NCBI GenBank assembly: GCA_900314745.1
Contig: OMWK01000001.1
Span: forward strand, 1-64,000
Direction: 5' to 3'
Length of the DNA: 64,000 nt
DNA from: an uncultured Eubacteriales bacterium
GTDB lineage: Bacteria; Bacillota; Clostridia; Saccharofermentanales; Saccharofermentanaceae
This document shows, one piece after another, positions 30,255 to 38,113 of this stretch; the stretch's first letter is position 1, and each line of letters begins with the position of its first letter. Both the position numbers and the translations under genes were made by a program. The notes below the pieces were generated by a model that saw nothing but the letters and a program-made list of their open reading frames with translations, was not told the DNA's origin and did no database searches.

Positions 30255-32080
30255 TAAGCTTCCTTCTTTCCAGGCATGGATGCCTTGATCTTATCGAACT
30301 CTTCCCTGTCAAGGAAAGGGAACATGTCGTCGATTGGCGGAGATACCATCGTACCGTCAGGAAGAGCCTTGCTCGAGAGCTTAGGCTCGAAGTTCTGCCT
30401 GTAGTCGACGACTACTTCGCAGAGCACCGGATCGTTCCCGGAGAGAGCTTCACGCACCTTCTCCTCGATCTCGTCCACGCTCTCGATCTTCACATATCTC
30501 ATTCCGTAAGCGGGTGTGAGCTTCGCAAGATCCGGGAACGACAGACCGTTGCCGTCACATACGCCTACGAGCGGCGGATCGAACCTCGCGGTCTGTGACT
30601 GTCTTATCGAATGGTATCCGTTGTTGTTGATTATGAATGTCTTCAGGTTGAGTTTGTTGTAGATGACGGTCTGCATCTCCTGAATGTTCATCTGGAATGA
30701 ACCGTCGCCGTCGATGCAGACAGTTCTTCTGTCACCGCGGCTTACCGCACAGCCCAAAGCTGCGGGGAATCCGTAACCCATTGCCGCACATCCGGAGTTG
30801 GTAAAAAGCCTCGTCTCATCCTTGATGTGCATAGCCTGGAATGTGATGACGCAGGCGGAACCGTTGCCGCAGATGACGGCATCATCGCTGTCCAGGATCT
30901 TCGAGAAACGGTCGATGAAAACATACGGATTAATGGGGTTATTCGTCTTCTCATATGAGGGCAGACACGCAGGGTACTTCGCATCGATATCGCGGCACCA
31001 CTTAAGCCATTCGCTGTGTGTGTCGCCGCCGTCAAAACCTGAATCGATTATCGACCGGAGCACATCCTTGACATCGGCATGCACCTTCATGTCTATCTTC
31101 AACGTCGGCTTGTTGAGCTCGGCATCATCGATGTCCACCATTATCTTGTAGGCATCGGGGGACCATCCCTCGTAGTTGTAGCTGATCTGACGGATATTAA
31201 GTCTGCAGCCCAAAGAGAGAATGAGGTCGCTTCCCTGCATTACGAAGTTGCCGCCTCTCGTTCCGACAGAACCCGGACGGCCTGCGTAGTAAGGGTTGTC
31301 GTCCGCTATGAGATCGTGTGCATTCCACGCTGTGACAACGGGGATCTTAAGCATATCCGCAGCCTTAAGAAGAAGGTCCTTCACGCCTGCGAACCTGATT
31401 CCCTCGCCGACAATCATGACGGGGCGCTCCGCCTCTTCTATCTTCTTCAGGATCTTAGCGGTAAGCGCTTCATCGTAGGAGGGGTTCTCCTGAACCCTGA
31501 GCGCAACTTCCTCCTGGCTTCCCTCGAAATGCCTTAATGTATCGGAATCAACGGGAGCCGCCTGCACATCTATCGGGATGTCGAGCCAGACAGGGCCCTT
31601 ACGACCGGAGTTCGCGAGGAACCACGCCTTCTCGAGGTGGTAGAGGATGTCCGTGGGCTCCGTTACCATGACGGCGTACTTTGTCATGCATGAGACGGAC
31701 TTCACTATCGGGAACTCCTGATCGCCTAACTGCCTTAATCTTAAGTCGGGCACAGACCACGTTGTGGTGGCGCGCTTTACCTGTCCGGATACTACAAACA
31801 TCGGAACTGAATCGAGGTAGCCGCCCATGACGCCCGTGATAGCATTCGTTCCGCCGGGACCGGATGTGACGCATACGGCAGCGATCTTTCCGGTTAATCT
31901 CGCGTATCCTTCCGCCGCTATCGAGCATGCCTGCTCGTGGTGATTATAAGTGCACTTAAGCCCCGGATGGTGTCCGAAGGCATCGTTGAGGAACATCGCT
32001 CCTCCGCCTGTGACAGTAAAGACATCCGTTACGCCCTTACCTGCAAGAAAATCCGCTATTACCTGCGCTGCTTTCTTCAT
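30254..32080 (-). CDS. Thiamine-diphosphate-dependent enzyme, acetolactate synthase-like (YerE-like candidate)
   Basis: 608 residues with the full three-domain TPP fold: PYR domain with catalytic Glu49 (NHHEQACSIAAEGYARLTGK), central domain, and PP domain with the ThDP/Mg motif DGDGSFQMN ending in NNNGY. The length fits acetolactate synthase large subunits, but there is no small subunit or ilv gene nearby. In CDP-yersiniose synthesis a homologue (YerE) adds a two-carbon unit from pyruvate to the keto-dideoxysugar, and RfbF/G/H homologues are present here. The alternative is a 2-keto acid synthase working with the aldolase at 32744-34345. A strong GAGGAGGAG site precedes the ATG. Confidence 0.75.
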   Translation of the reverse strand: MKKAAQVIADFLAGKGVTDVFTVTGGGAMFLNDAFGHHPGLKCTYNHHEQACSIAAEGYARLTGKIAAVCVTSGPGGTNAITGVMGGYLDSVPMFVVSGQVKRATTTWSVPDLRLRQLGDQEFPIVKSVSCMTKYAVMVTEPTDILYHLEKAWFLANSGRKGPVWLDIPIDVQAAPVDSDTLRHFEGSQEEVALRVQENPSYDEALTAKILKKIEEAERPVMIVGEGIRFAGVKDLLLKAADMLKIPVVTAWNAHDLIADDNPYYAGRPGSVGTRGGNFVMQGSDLILSLGCRLNIRQISYNYEGWSPDAYKIMVDIDDAELNKPTLKIDMKVHADVKDVLRSIIDSGFDGGDTHSEWLKWCRDIDAKYPACLPSYEKTNNPINPYVFIDRFSKILDSDDAVICGNGSACVITFQAMHIKDETRLFTNSGCAAMGYGFPAALGCAVSRGDRRTVCIDGDGSFQMNIQEMQTVIYNKLNLKTFIINNNGYHSIRQSQTARFDPPLVGVCDGNGLSFPDLAKLTPAYGMRYVKIESVDEIEEKVREALSGNDPVLCEVVVDYRQNFEPKLSSKALPDGTMVSPPIDDMFPFLDREEFDKIKASMPGKKEA

Positions 32081-32081
32081 G

Positions 32082-32747
32082 TCACTCCTCCTCGAAAAGC
32101 ACCGTCATATCCATCGGGTGATCCGCATAGAAAACGTGCTCGAACTCATTTATATCTTCGCCGCCGAACTTACCGAAGCCGAAGCCGTAGGACACTCCCG
32201 CGAACGGCGCGCCCGCGAGCTTGGCACCGCCTGCGTCGTGGCAGGAATCGCCTACCATCAGGACCCTCGAAGGATCGCCCACATTGAGCGCCTCTATGCA
32301 CATCCTGATAATGTCCTTCTTAAGAAGCTTGCCGCCGTAGTCGGAACCGAAGATGCATTCCGTGTACTTCGTAAATCCCGTGGCGATGAGAAGCTTCTCG
32401 GCATAATCCTGCTTCTTGTATGTCGCTATGCCGATCGGAATCCCTCTGTCCTTAAGGAAAGAAAGGAACTCGAAGATGCCGTCATAGGGCTTTGCCAGAA
32501 GCAGATTGTGATTGCTGTACCTGTCCCTGAAGTGATTAGTTACTTCAGCGAGTTTATCTCCCGTAACGCCGCACTTGCCTTCGAACGACCACTCAATGGG
32601 AGGACCTATGAACTTAAGAAGTTCCTCCTCGGGAAGCTGCTTCAGGCCGTAGTACTCGATGGTCTCCTTAACGGACTTCAAAATGCCTTCCGACGTATCG
32701 AGAAGCGTTCCGTCCAGATCAAATAAAACAGCCTCGTATTTCCTCAT
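32082..32747 (-). CDS. HAD-superfamily phosphatase (phosphoglycolate phosphatase-like)
   Basis: 221 residues, subfamily IA. Motif I is FDLDGTLLD with the nucleophilic Asp, motif II lies around GIATYKKQ, and motif IV is VGDSCHDAGGAKLAGA. The cap domain is helical. Embedded between an aldolase and a TPP enzyme with a 4-nt overlap upstream and one base between its stop and the next start, it probably dephosphorylates a precursor in the same sugar or keto-acid route. Substrate cannot be read from sequence. Confidence 0.82.
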   Translation of the reverse strand: MRKYEAVLFDLDGTLLDTSEGILKSVKETIEYYGLKQLPEEELLKFIGPPIEWSFEGKCGVTGDKLAEVTNHFRDRYSNHNLLLAKPYDGIFEFLSFLKDRGIPIGIATYKKQDYAEKLLIATGFTKYTECIFGSDYGGKLLKKDIIRMCIEALNVGDPSRVLMVGDSCHDAGGAKLAGAPFAGVSYGFGFGKFGGEDINEFEHVFYADHPMDMTVLFEEE

Positions 32748-34345
32748 GTTATATCGTACCTTGTATCCGTCAGGAATTTGACCTTGATCGCATCCTTGTT
32801 TGCACGGATGAATTCTGACATATAGTTATTGAGATAATCCGCCTTCTGCTTGGCGAATTCATATTCCTTACCCTCGTCGAGATAGTTCGCATCGGTTCCC
32901 GAATATCCGTCGAATCCTGCAAGGTTTACTTCCTTAATATTGCATCTCATCAGCACCTTAAGGATCATCATAAGCGAGTTGTCGGCATACTCGGAAGATC
33001 TGTCGAGAAGCTCGCTTATGTTTACGACATACTCAAAAGGCGTATCCGTGGGCGTCACATTGGATGTCGCGATAACGGGTATCTTCTGCTTCGACAGAAG
33101 CGTAGACAGCTGAATGTAGCGCTTGCTGTTCGTAAGGAATATGTAGTCAGGCATGAATGCCTTGCTCGCGTAGTTGATGGATATGATGACAGGGTTCGCG
33201 CTCATTACGAATTCGCTTATCCTGCGGCTCTGGGTCTCCATTGTTGTTCCTGGACCCGTGATGAGAATGGTCTTGCCGGTAAGCTCCTCCGACAGCGCAT
33301 TCACGGATTCGGTATCGTTGATCTCCTTATCCTGGAACTCGACGTAGAGCTTCTCCATGTAGTCCTTGTCGTAAAGAAGCTTCTTCTCGCCCTGAAGCTT
33401 ACCCAGAAGCTCAGTCATCTGCTTTATAGAGAGTGTGTGCTTGTTAGTTAACTGCTTAACGTAATCGGGGTGGCAGTCATTGCTCGCCGCGATGAAGAAG
33501 AACAGGCTGTACCCCCATGTCGCAGGCTGGTAGAACTGCATGATGTTCGCGTCGATAGCCTCGAGATACTGACTAAGTTGGTAGTTCTTGCCGTACTCGT
33601 TATTCATGTGCATAGCGACAAGCTCGATCGGAGCATTGCCCGCACTCTTGCCCATTCCGTAAAGTGAGCCGTCAACGAGAAGGTCTCTGTCTGTCTTTGC
33701 AGAATATGCGAGCACCATCTGGCAGTTCGCATAACCCATCTGGAAATTGTTGTGACCGTGATAACCGATCGCTATGTTCTTCTCGAGATTCTGGTCCAGT
33801 ATCTCGAGTATGTGTCTTAAGTCCTTCTGATGTGTAAGGCCGTATGTGTCCACCATTGATACGGCATCGGGCTTCCTCTCATTCGCTATTTGGCACAGGT
33901 CCAGAAGCTCCTCATCAGAATAGGCCGTAACGCTTACGAGCTGTGCGAATACGATGTAGCCGAGCTTCTTGAGTTCTTCGCAGAACAGAAGAGCCTGCTC
34001 CCTTAAATGCTTCTTGAAGATGACTCTGATACCGTCAAGGTAGCTCTCGGACTGAGGCTTTATGTGGTCTATTCCGCATGTACCGTAGTCGATCATGCCG
34101 AAGACCTTCGTACCCTTCCTGTCGAGATCCCCGTAGATCTTCCCCACGGAATCCGTGTCGGGCATTATACTTCTGTCGTAATCAAACGGGCGTCTCTCAT
34201 CGAGGAATCCGATCTCTATGATGTCTGTTCCCGCATCGACGACGCGCTCAAACACCGAGACCATATTGTCATGACCGAACTTCCAGTCATTGACATAACC
34301 ACCGTCTCTTAAAGTACAGTCAAGCAGGCTGATCTTCCGGCTCAT
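32744..34345 (-). CDS. HMGL-like aldolase fused to a DUF115-like C-terminal domain
   Basis: 533 residues from the ATG at 34345 (GGGAG, 7 nt ahead); a longer in-frame start lies inside gtrA. The N-terminal 300 residues are an HMG-CoA lyase/4-hydroxy-2-oxovalerate aldolase barrel: LLDCTLRDGGYVNDW, the metal-binding GYHGHNNFQMG and the GMGKSAGNAP loop. The C-terminal 180 residues (TGPGTTMETQSRRISEFV, INYASKAFMPDYIF) resemble DUF115/motility-accessory-type domains found in glycan modification. The combination occurs in surface polysaccharide clusters. It may make or cleave a 2-keto acid used to decorate the glycan. It overlaps gtrA by 26 nt. Confidence 0.75.
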   Translation of the reverse strand: MSRKISLLDCTLRDGGYVNDWKFGHDNMVSVFERVVDAGTDIIEIGFLDERRPFDYDRSIMPDTDSVGKIYGDLDRKGTKVFGMIDYGTCGIDHIKPQSESYLDGIRVIFKKHLREQALLFCEELKKLGYIVFAQLVSVTAYSDEELLDLCQIANERKPDAVSMVDTYGLTHQKDLRHILEILDQNLEKNIAIGYHGHNNFQMGYANCQMVLAYSAKTDRDLLVDGSLYGMGKSAGNAPIELVAMHMNNEYGKNYQLSQYLEAIDANIMQFYQPATWGYSLFFFIAASNDCHPDYVKQLTNKHTLSIKQMTELLGKLQGEKKLLYDKDYMEKLYVEFQDKEINDTESVNALSEELTGKTILITGPGTTMETQSRRISEFVMSANPVIISINYASKAFMPDYIFLTNSKRYIQLSTLLSKQKIPVIATSNVTPTDTPFEYVVNISELLDRSSEYADNSLMMILKVLMRCNIKEVNLAGFDGYSGTDANYLDEGKEYEFAKQKADYLNNYMSEFIRANKDAIKVKFLTDTRYDIT

Positions 34346-34883
34346 ACTCGGCTCCCTTCTTTTGTCCATATGCCCAGAACTTGTTAAGCACAAAGTTTAT
34401 CGGTACCGCCACAACCAGGTTTATGAGCGGCGGGATGTATTTGCTTAAGTGGAATACGTTTACTCCGACGTGAGATATGAGATTTGAAAGTCCGAGACCC
34501 GTGAAGGCATATGCGAGATATGTCTTGATAAGTGTCTTCCACCAGACTCTCTTCTCCTTGCTCTCGTCCTCTTTGAACACGAACTTGTTGCTCAGCATGA
34601 ATGCCCAGAGAACACTAAGAATGAAGGCGACAGTATTGCCGATGTAGATATCGGTATTCGGGAACAGGTTGAACTTATCCAGAATAAAGAGCGTAACCGC
34701 ATTGATAAGATAGGAGATTACCGTGTTCGTTACGCCGACAAGAGCAAATTTGACGAACTGAAGAAATCCTTCGGCTGCCTCGCCTTCGAGCTTCTTATGG
34801 AACGGCATCAGGAGAAGGTTCATGCACCAGAGCACAAACCTCTCGAACCAGTTCCTCTGTACTGTCTGTTCTTCGTTTTCCAT
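34320..34883 (-). CDS. GtrA-like membrane protein, putative lipid-linked sugar flippase
   Basis: 187 residues with four predicted membrane segments (about 43-65, 78-102, 118-140, 150-172), the GtrA/PF04138 layout; QFVKFALVGVTNTVISYLI, SVLWAFMLSNKFVF and NFVLNKFWAY are typical family segments. GtrA proteins are thought to flip polyprenyl-phosphate sugars made by GtrB. Its ATG overlaps the rfbH stop by one base (TAATG), and its end overlaps the aldolase gene, so it belongs to the same operon. Confidence 0.9.
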   Translation of the reverse strand: MENEEQTVQRNWFERFVLWCMNLLLMPFHKKLEGEAAEGFLQFVKFALVGVTNTVISYLINAVTLFILDKFNLFPNTDIYIGNTVAFILSVLWAFMLSNKFVFKEDESKEKRVWWKTLIKTYLAYAFTGLGLSNLISHVGVNVFHLSKYIPPLINLVVAVPINFVLNKFWAYGQKKGAEYEPEDQPA

Positions 34884-36220
34884 TACTGATTAAGCGCTTC
34901 CCTGATCGTCTTGATCATGTAGTCGATCATCTCATCAGTCATTCCGGGATATACGCCGATCCAGAATGTGTCATTCATGATCCTGTCTGTATTCGTAAGC
35001 TCGCCTACGATCCTGTATCCCTCGCCCGAAGCTCTCATCTCGTCAAAGCAGGGATGCTTTGTGAGGTTTCCTGCGAAGAGGTTTCTCGTCTGGACGCCGT
35101 GGTCCTCGACGTACCTGACTACTTCAGTTCTGTTGACGCCTTCCCTGACTGTCATCATGAAGCCAAACCATGAAGGCTTGGAACCCTCACAGGGCTCGGG
35201 GAGGATGAGCTTATCCTGGCAGTCCTTAAGACCTTCCCAAAGCCTGTCGAAGTTGTGTCTTCTTCTTTCAACGAACGAAGGGAACTTAACTATCTGTGCA
35301 CATCCGACTGCAGCCTGAAGATCTGTTGCCTTGAGGTTATAGCCGAAGTGTGAATATACGTACTTGTGATCGTATCCGTAAGGAAGCTCTCCGTACTGTC
35401 CGTCGAATCTGTGTCCGCAGAAGTTGTCGCGGCCTGAAGGACATACGCAGTCTCTTCCCCAGTCTCTCATGGATCTGATGCACTTATTGAGGAGAGCATT
35501 GTTCGTATAGATGGCTCCGCCCTCACCCATCGTCATGTGGTGCGGAGGATAGAATGAGGATGTTCCGATATCGCCGATGGTACCCGTGAACTTCTCCTCG
35601 CCGTCGATCATGTACTTAGAACCTAATGCATCGCAGTTATCCTCGATGAGCCAGAGGTTGTGCTTCGTACAGAAATCCTTAACAGCCTTAAGGTCAAAAG
35701 GATTGCCCAGCGTATGAGCGATCATGACAGCCTTAGTCTTATCGGACAGAGCGTCCTCGAGTTTGGTTACGTCGATATTGTACTGGGGGATTGTAACATC
35801 AATGAATACGGGAACCGCACCGTACTGGATGATGGGAGCAACAGTTGTAGGGAATCCTGCCGCAACCGTGATGACCTCATCACCTCTTCTTACTCTTCTT
35901 TCCTTCAGAAGCGGGCTTGTAAGCGCCATGAAGGCTCCGAGGTTAGCGGAAGAACCGGAGTTAACGAGTGAGACGAACTTCACGCCTAAGTACTCGGCGA
36001 ACTTCTTCTCGAACTCATCCGTATATCTTCCGGACGTAAGCCAGAACTCGAGCGATGAATCAACGAGATTTACCATCTCCTCAGATCCGTACACACGTCT
36101 CGCGTAGGGGATCCTGTCACCTTCGCTGTAGGGCTTTACCGCGTGAAACTTCTCGGCATACTCCTTAACTTCCTCGAGTATCTTCGCGCGTGCATCCTGC
36201 TCATTCATGTTCTCAAACAT
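34883..36220 (-). CDS. rfbH: CDP-4-keto-6-deoxy-D-glucose 3-dehydrase (E1)
   Basis: 445 residues of the DegT/AspC fold, but the PLP-anchoring Lys is replaced by His in PPHHMTMGEGG (His227/228), the mark of E1/DdhC, which uses PMP to remove the 3-hydroxyl. The iron-sulfur cysteines are present: Cys258-x-Cys260-x7-Cys268, with Cys196 upstream, as in Yersinia E1 enzymes. The partner reductase E3 (DdhD/AscD) is not in the window. The operon context (rfbG, rfbF) confirms CDP-3,6-dideoxyhexose synthesis. Confidence 0.93.
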   Translation of the reverse strand: MFENMNEQDARAKILEEVKEYAEKFHAVKPYSEGDRIPYARRVYGSEEMVNLVDSSLEFWLTSGRYTDEFEKKFAEYLGVKFVSLVNSGSSANLGAFMALTSPLLKERRVRRGDEVITVAAGFPTTVAPIIQYGAVPVFIDVTIPQYNIDVTKLEDALSDKTKAVMIAHTLGNPFDLKAVKDFCTKHNLWLIEDNCDALGSKYMIDGEEKFTGTIGDIGTSSFYPPHHMTMGEGGAIYTNNALLNKCIRSMRDWGRDCVCPSGRDNFCGHRFDGQYGELPYGYDHKYVYSHFGYNLKATDLQAAVGCAQIVKFPSFVERRRHNFDRLWEGLKDCQDKLILPEPCEGSKPSWFGFMMTVREGVNRTEVVRYVEDHGVQTRNLFAGNLTKHPCFDEMRASGEGYRIVGELTNTDRIMNDTFWIGVYPGMTDEMIDYMIKTIREALNQ

Positions 36221-36229
36221 TATCCTTTA

Positions 36230-37288
36230 TCATCCTTTCGATATGTAATCGCTGATCTGCTTATCCATAATGGCGGGGATATCCTCTCCTGCCTGATATG
36301 CCTTGGTCCACTCGACGACTCTCTCTATGGCCTCGTCTATGTGCCATACCGGAGCCCAGCCGAATGTCTTCTTAAGTTTGCTCGAGTCGAGCTTCAGGAA
36401 GTTCGCCTCGTGGGGAGCGCCTGTCTCAGTTCTGTCCACACGTCTGATGCCGCCCCATTTCGAAGTGAACATGTCTACTATGTCGCCCGTGCATACGCAG
36501 TCGCAGTCATCGGGACCTACGTTATACCAGCCCTGAAGCGACTTATCCTCGTACTGTGCCTTCGCTATCATGAGATATGCGAACACGGGCTCGAAGACAT
36601 GCTGATAAGGCCTCGTGGAATAAGGGTTTCTAACGACGATGTCCTTACCCTCAAGAGCCGCTCTCACGGAGTCGGGAATGATCCTGTCGTTAGCGAAGTC
36701 TCCGCCGCCAATGACGTTACCTGCTCTTGCCGTGGAGATGGCGGGAGCATCGTCTGACGTGAAGAACGAATTCTTATAGCTATGTGTAACAAGCTCACTG
36801 CAGGACTTGGAATTCGAGTAGGGATCGAAGCCGTCGAGGGGCTCATTCTCCCTGTATCCCCAGACCCACTCATTGTTCTGGTAAACCTTATCGGTGGTAA
36901 CGTTCAGGAATGACTTAACATTCTTCGATGCCCTTACGCACTCGAGGATGTTGACCGTGCCCATTACGTTCGTCTCGTATGTATATCTCGGGTCCTTATA
37001 GGAATCCCTTACGATCGGCTGAGCCGCCATGTGAATGACTATCTCGGGATCAGCCTCTTCAAAGGCCTTCTTCATCGACTGAAGATCCCTGACATCGCCT
37101 ATAACTGATGTCATCTTCCCCTCGAGGCCTGCGAGTTCAAAAAGATTCGGCTTCGTCGGTGCTTCGAGCGAGTAACCCGTAAGAACCGCATTGCTGTTAA
37201 CAAGTATCCTGCTCATCCATGAGCCCTTGAAGCCTGTGTGTCCGGTGAGGAAGACCCTCTTGCCGTTCCAGAAACTCATATCCTGCAA
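36230..37288 (-). CDS. rfbG: CDP-glucose 4,6-dehydratase
   Basis: 352 residues from a TTG at 37288 (GGAGG about 9 nt ahead, overlapping the rfbF stop); an ATG at 37279 is the alternative. Extended SDR with the NAD site FLTGHTGFKGSW, the catalytic TTDKVYQN region and the YSNSKSCSEL helix (YxxxK). It converts CDP-glucose to CDP-4-keto-6-deoxyglucose. It lies between rfbF and rfbH in the canonical order. Confidence 0.93.
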   Translation of the reverse strand: MQDMSFWNGKRVFLTGHTGFKGSWMSRILVNSNAVLTGYSLEAPTKPNLFELAGLEGKMTSVIGDVRDLQSMKKAFEEADPEIVIHMAAQPIVRDSYKDPRYTYETNVMGTVNILECVRASKNVKSFLNVTTDKVYQNNEWVWGYRENEPLDGFDPYSNSKSCSELVTHSYKNSFFTSDDAPAISTARAGNVIGGGDFANDRIIPDSVRAALEGKDIVVRNPYSTRPYQHVFEPVFAYLMIAKAQYEDKSLQGWYNVGPDDCDCVCTGDIVDMFTSKWGGIRRVDRTETGAPHEANFLKLDSSKLKKTFGWAPVWHIDEAIERVVEWTKAYQAGEDIPAIMDKQISDYISKG

Positions 37289-37292
37289 AATA

Positions 37293-38060
37293 TCAGTCCT
37301 CCCACTTGATCCACGGCGCCTTGCCGTCTCTTATAAGACCCTCAAGAAGGTCCTTGTCGCGCTTCGTATCCATGCACTGCCAGAAGCCCTCGTGCATGAA
37401 TGCATTGAGCTGACCTTCTGCCGCGAGTCTCTCGAGAGGAGCCTTCTCGAAAGGCACCTCATCTCCGTCAATATAATCTATTACCTTGGGGTCGAGGACC
37501 ATGAATCCTGCGTTTACTACAGTTCCGTCCTGATCGTTCTTCTCTCTGAACTTGCTTACGGTCCCCGTCTCGTCGATATCGACGCAGCCGAAGCGCTGGC
37601 CGACCTTCGCCACCGTGATGGTTGCAAGCTGACCCTTACTCTGATGGAAATCGAGATCAACGTCGCTTACTCCGTCACCGTATGTAAGCATGAACGGCTC
37701 GTCGCCGATGTAGTCCCTTACTCTCTTGATTCGTCCGCCGGTCATGGTATTAAGACCCGTATCTACGAGCGTGACCTTCCATGGCTCTGTGTGAGTCCTG
37801 TGAACGATCATCTTATTCTCATCCGTGAAGTCGAATGTTACGTCGGATGTATGGAGATAGTAATCAGCGAACCACTCCTTGATGACATACTGCTTATAGC
37901 CGCAGCAGATAACGAAGTCGTTAAATCCGTAGGAAGAATAGTATTTCATGATATGCCAGAGTATCGGCATACCGCATATCTCTACCATCGGCTTGGGCCT
38001 ATAAACACTCTCCTCGGAAATTCTCGTTCCGAAGCCGCCTGCAAGCAAAACTACCTTCAT
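37293..38060 (-). CDS. rfbF: Glucose-1-phosphate cytidylyltransferase
   Basis: 255 residues from the ATG at 38060, just after GCGGAGGA; an in-frame codon six residues upstream overlaps that site. Nucleotidyltransferase with KVVLLAGGFGTRISEES, the RPKPMV motif, TYGDGVSDVD (metal) and NAGFMVLDPKV. It makes CDP-glucose from CTP and glucose-1-phosphate, the first step of the CDP-deoxysugar route. It is the first gene of the long cluster running to 26586. A small inverted repeat (38079-38085 with 38094-38100) lies upstream. Confidence 0.95.
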   Translation of the reverse strand: MKVVLLAGGFGTRISEESVYRPKPMVEICGMPILWHIMKYYSSYGFNDFVICCGYKQYVIKEWFADYYLHTSDVTFDFTDENKMIVHRTHTEPWKVTLVDTGLNTMTGGRIKRVRDYIGDEPFMLTYGDGVSDVDLDFHQSKGQLATITVAKVGQRFGCVDIDETGTVSKFREKNDQDGTVVNAGFMVLDPKVIDYIDGDEVPFEKAPLERLAAEGQLNAFMHEGFWQCMDTKRDKDLLEGLIRDGKAPWIKWED

Positions 38061-38113
38061 GGTCAGTCCTCCGCACATAGTATTACATTATAATAATACT
38101 ATAAGGGAGACTA

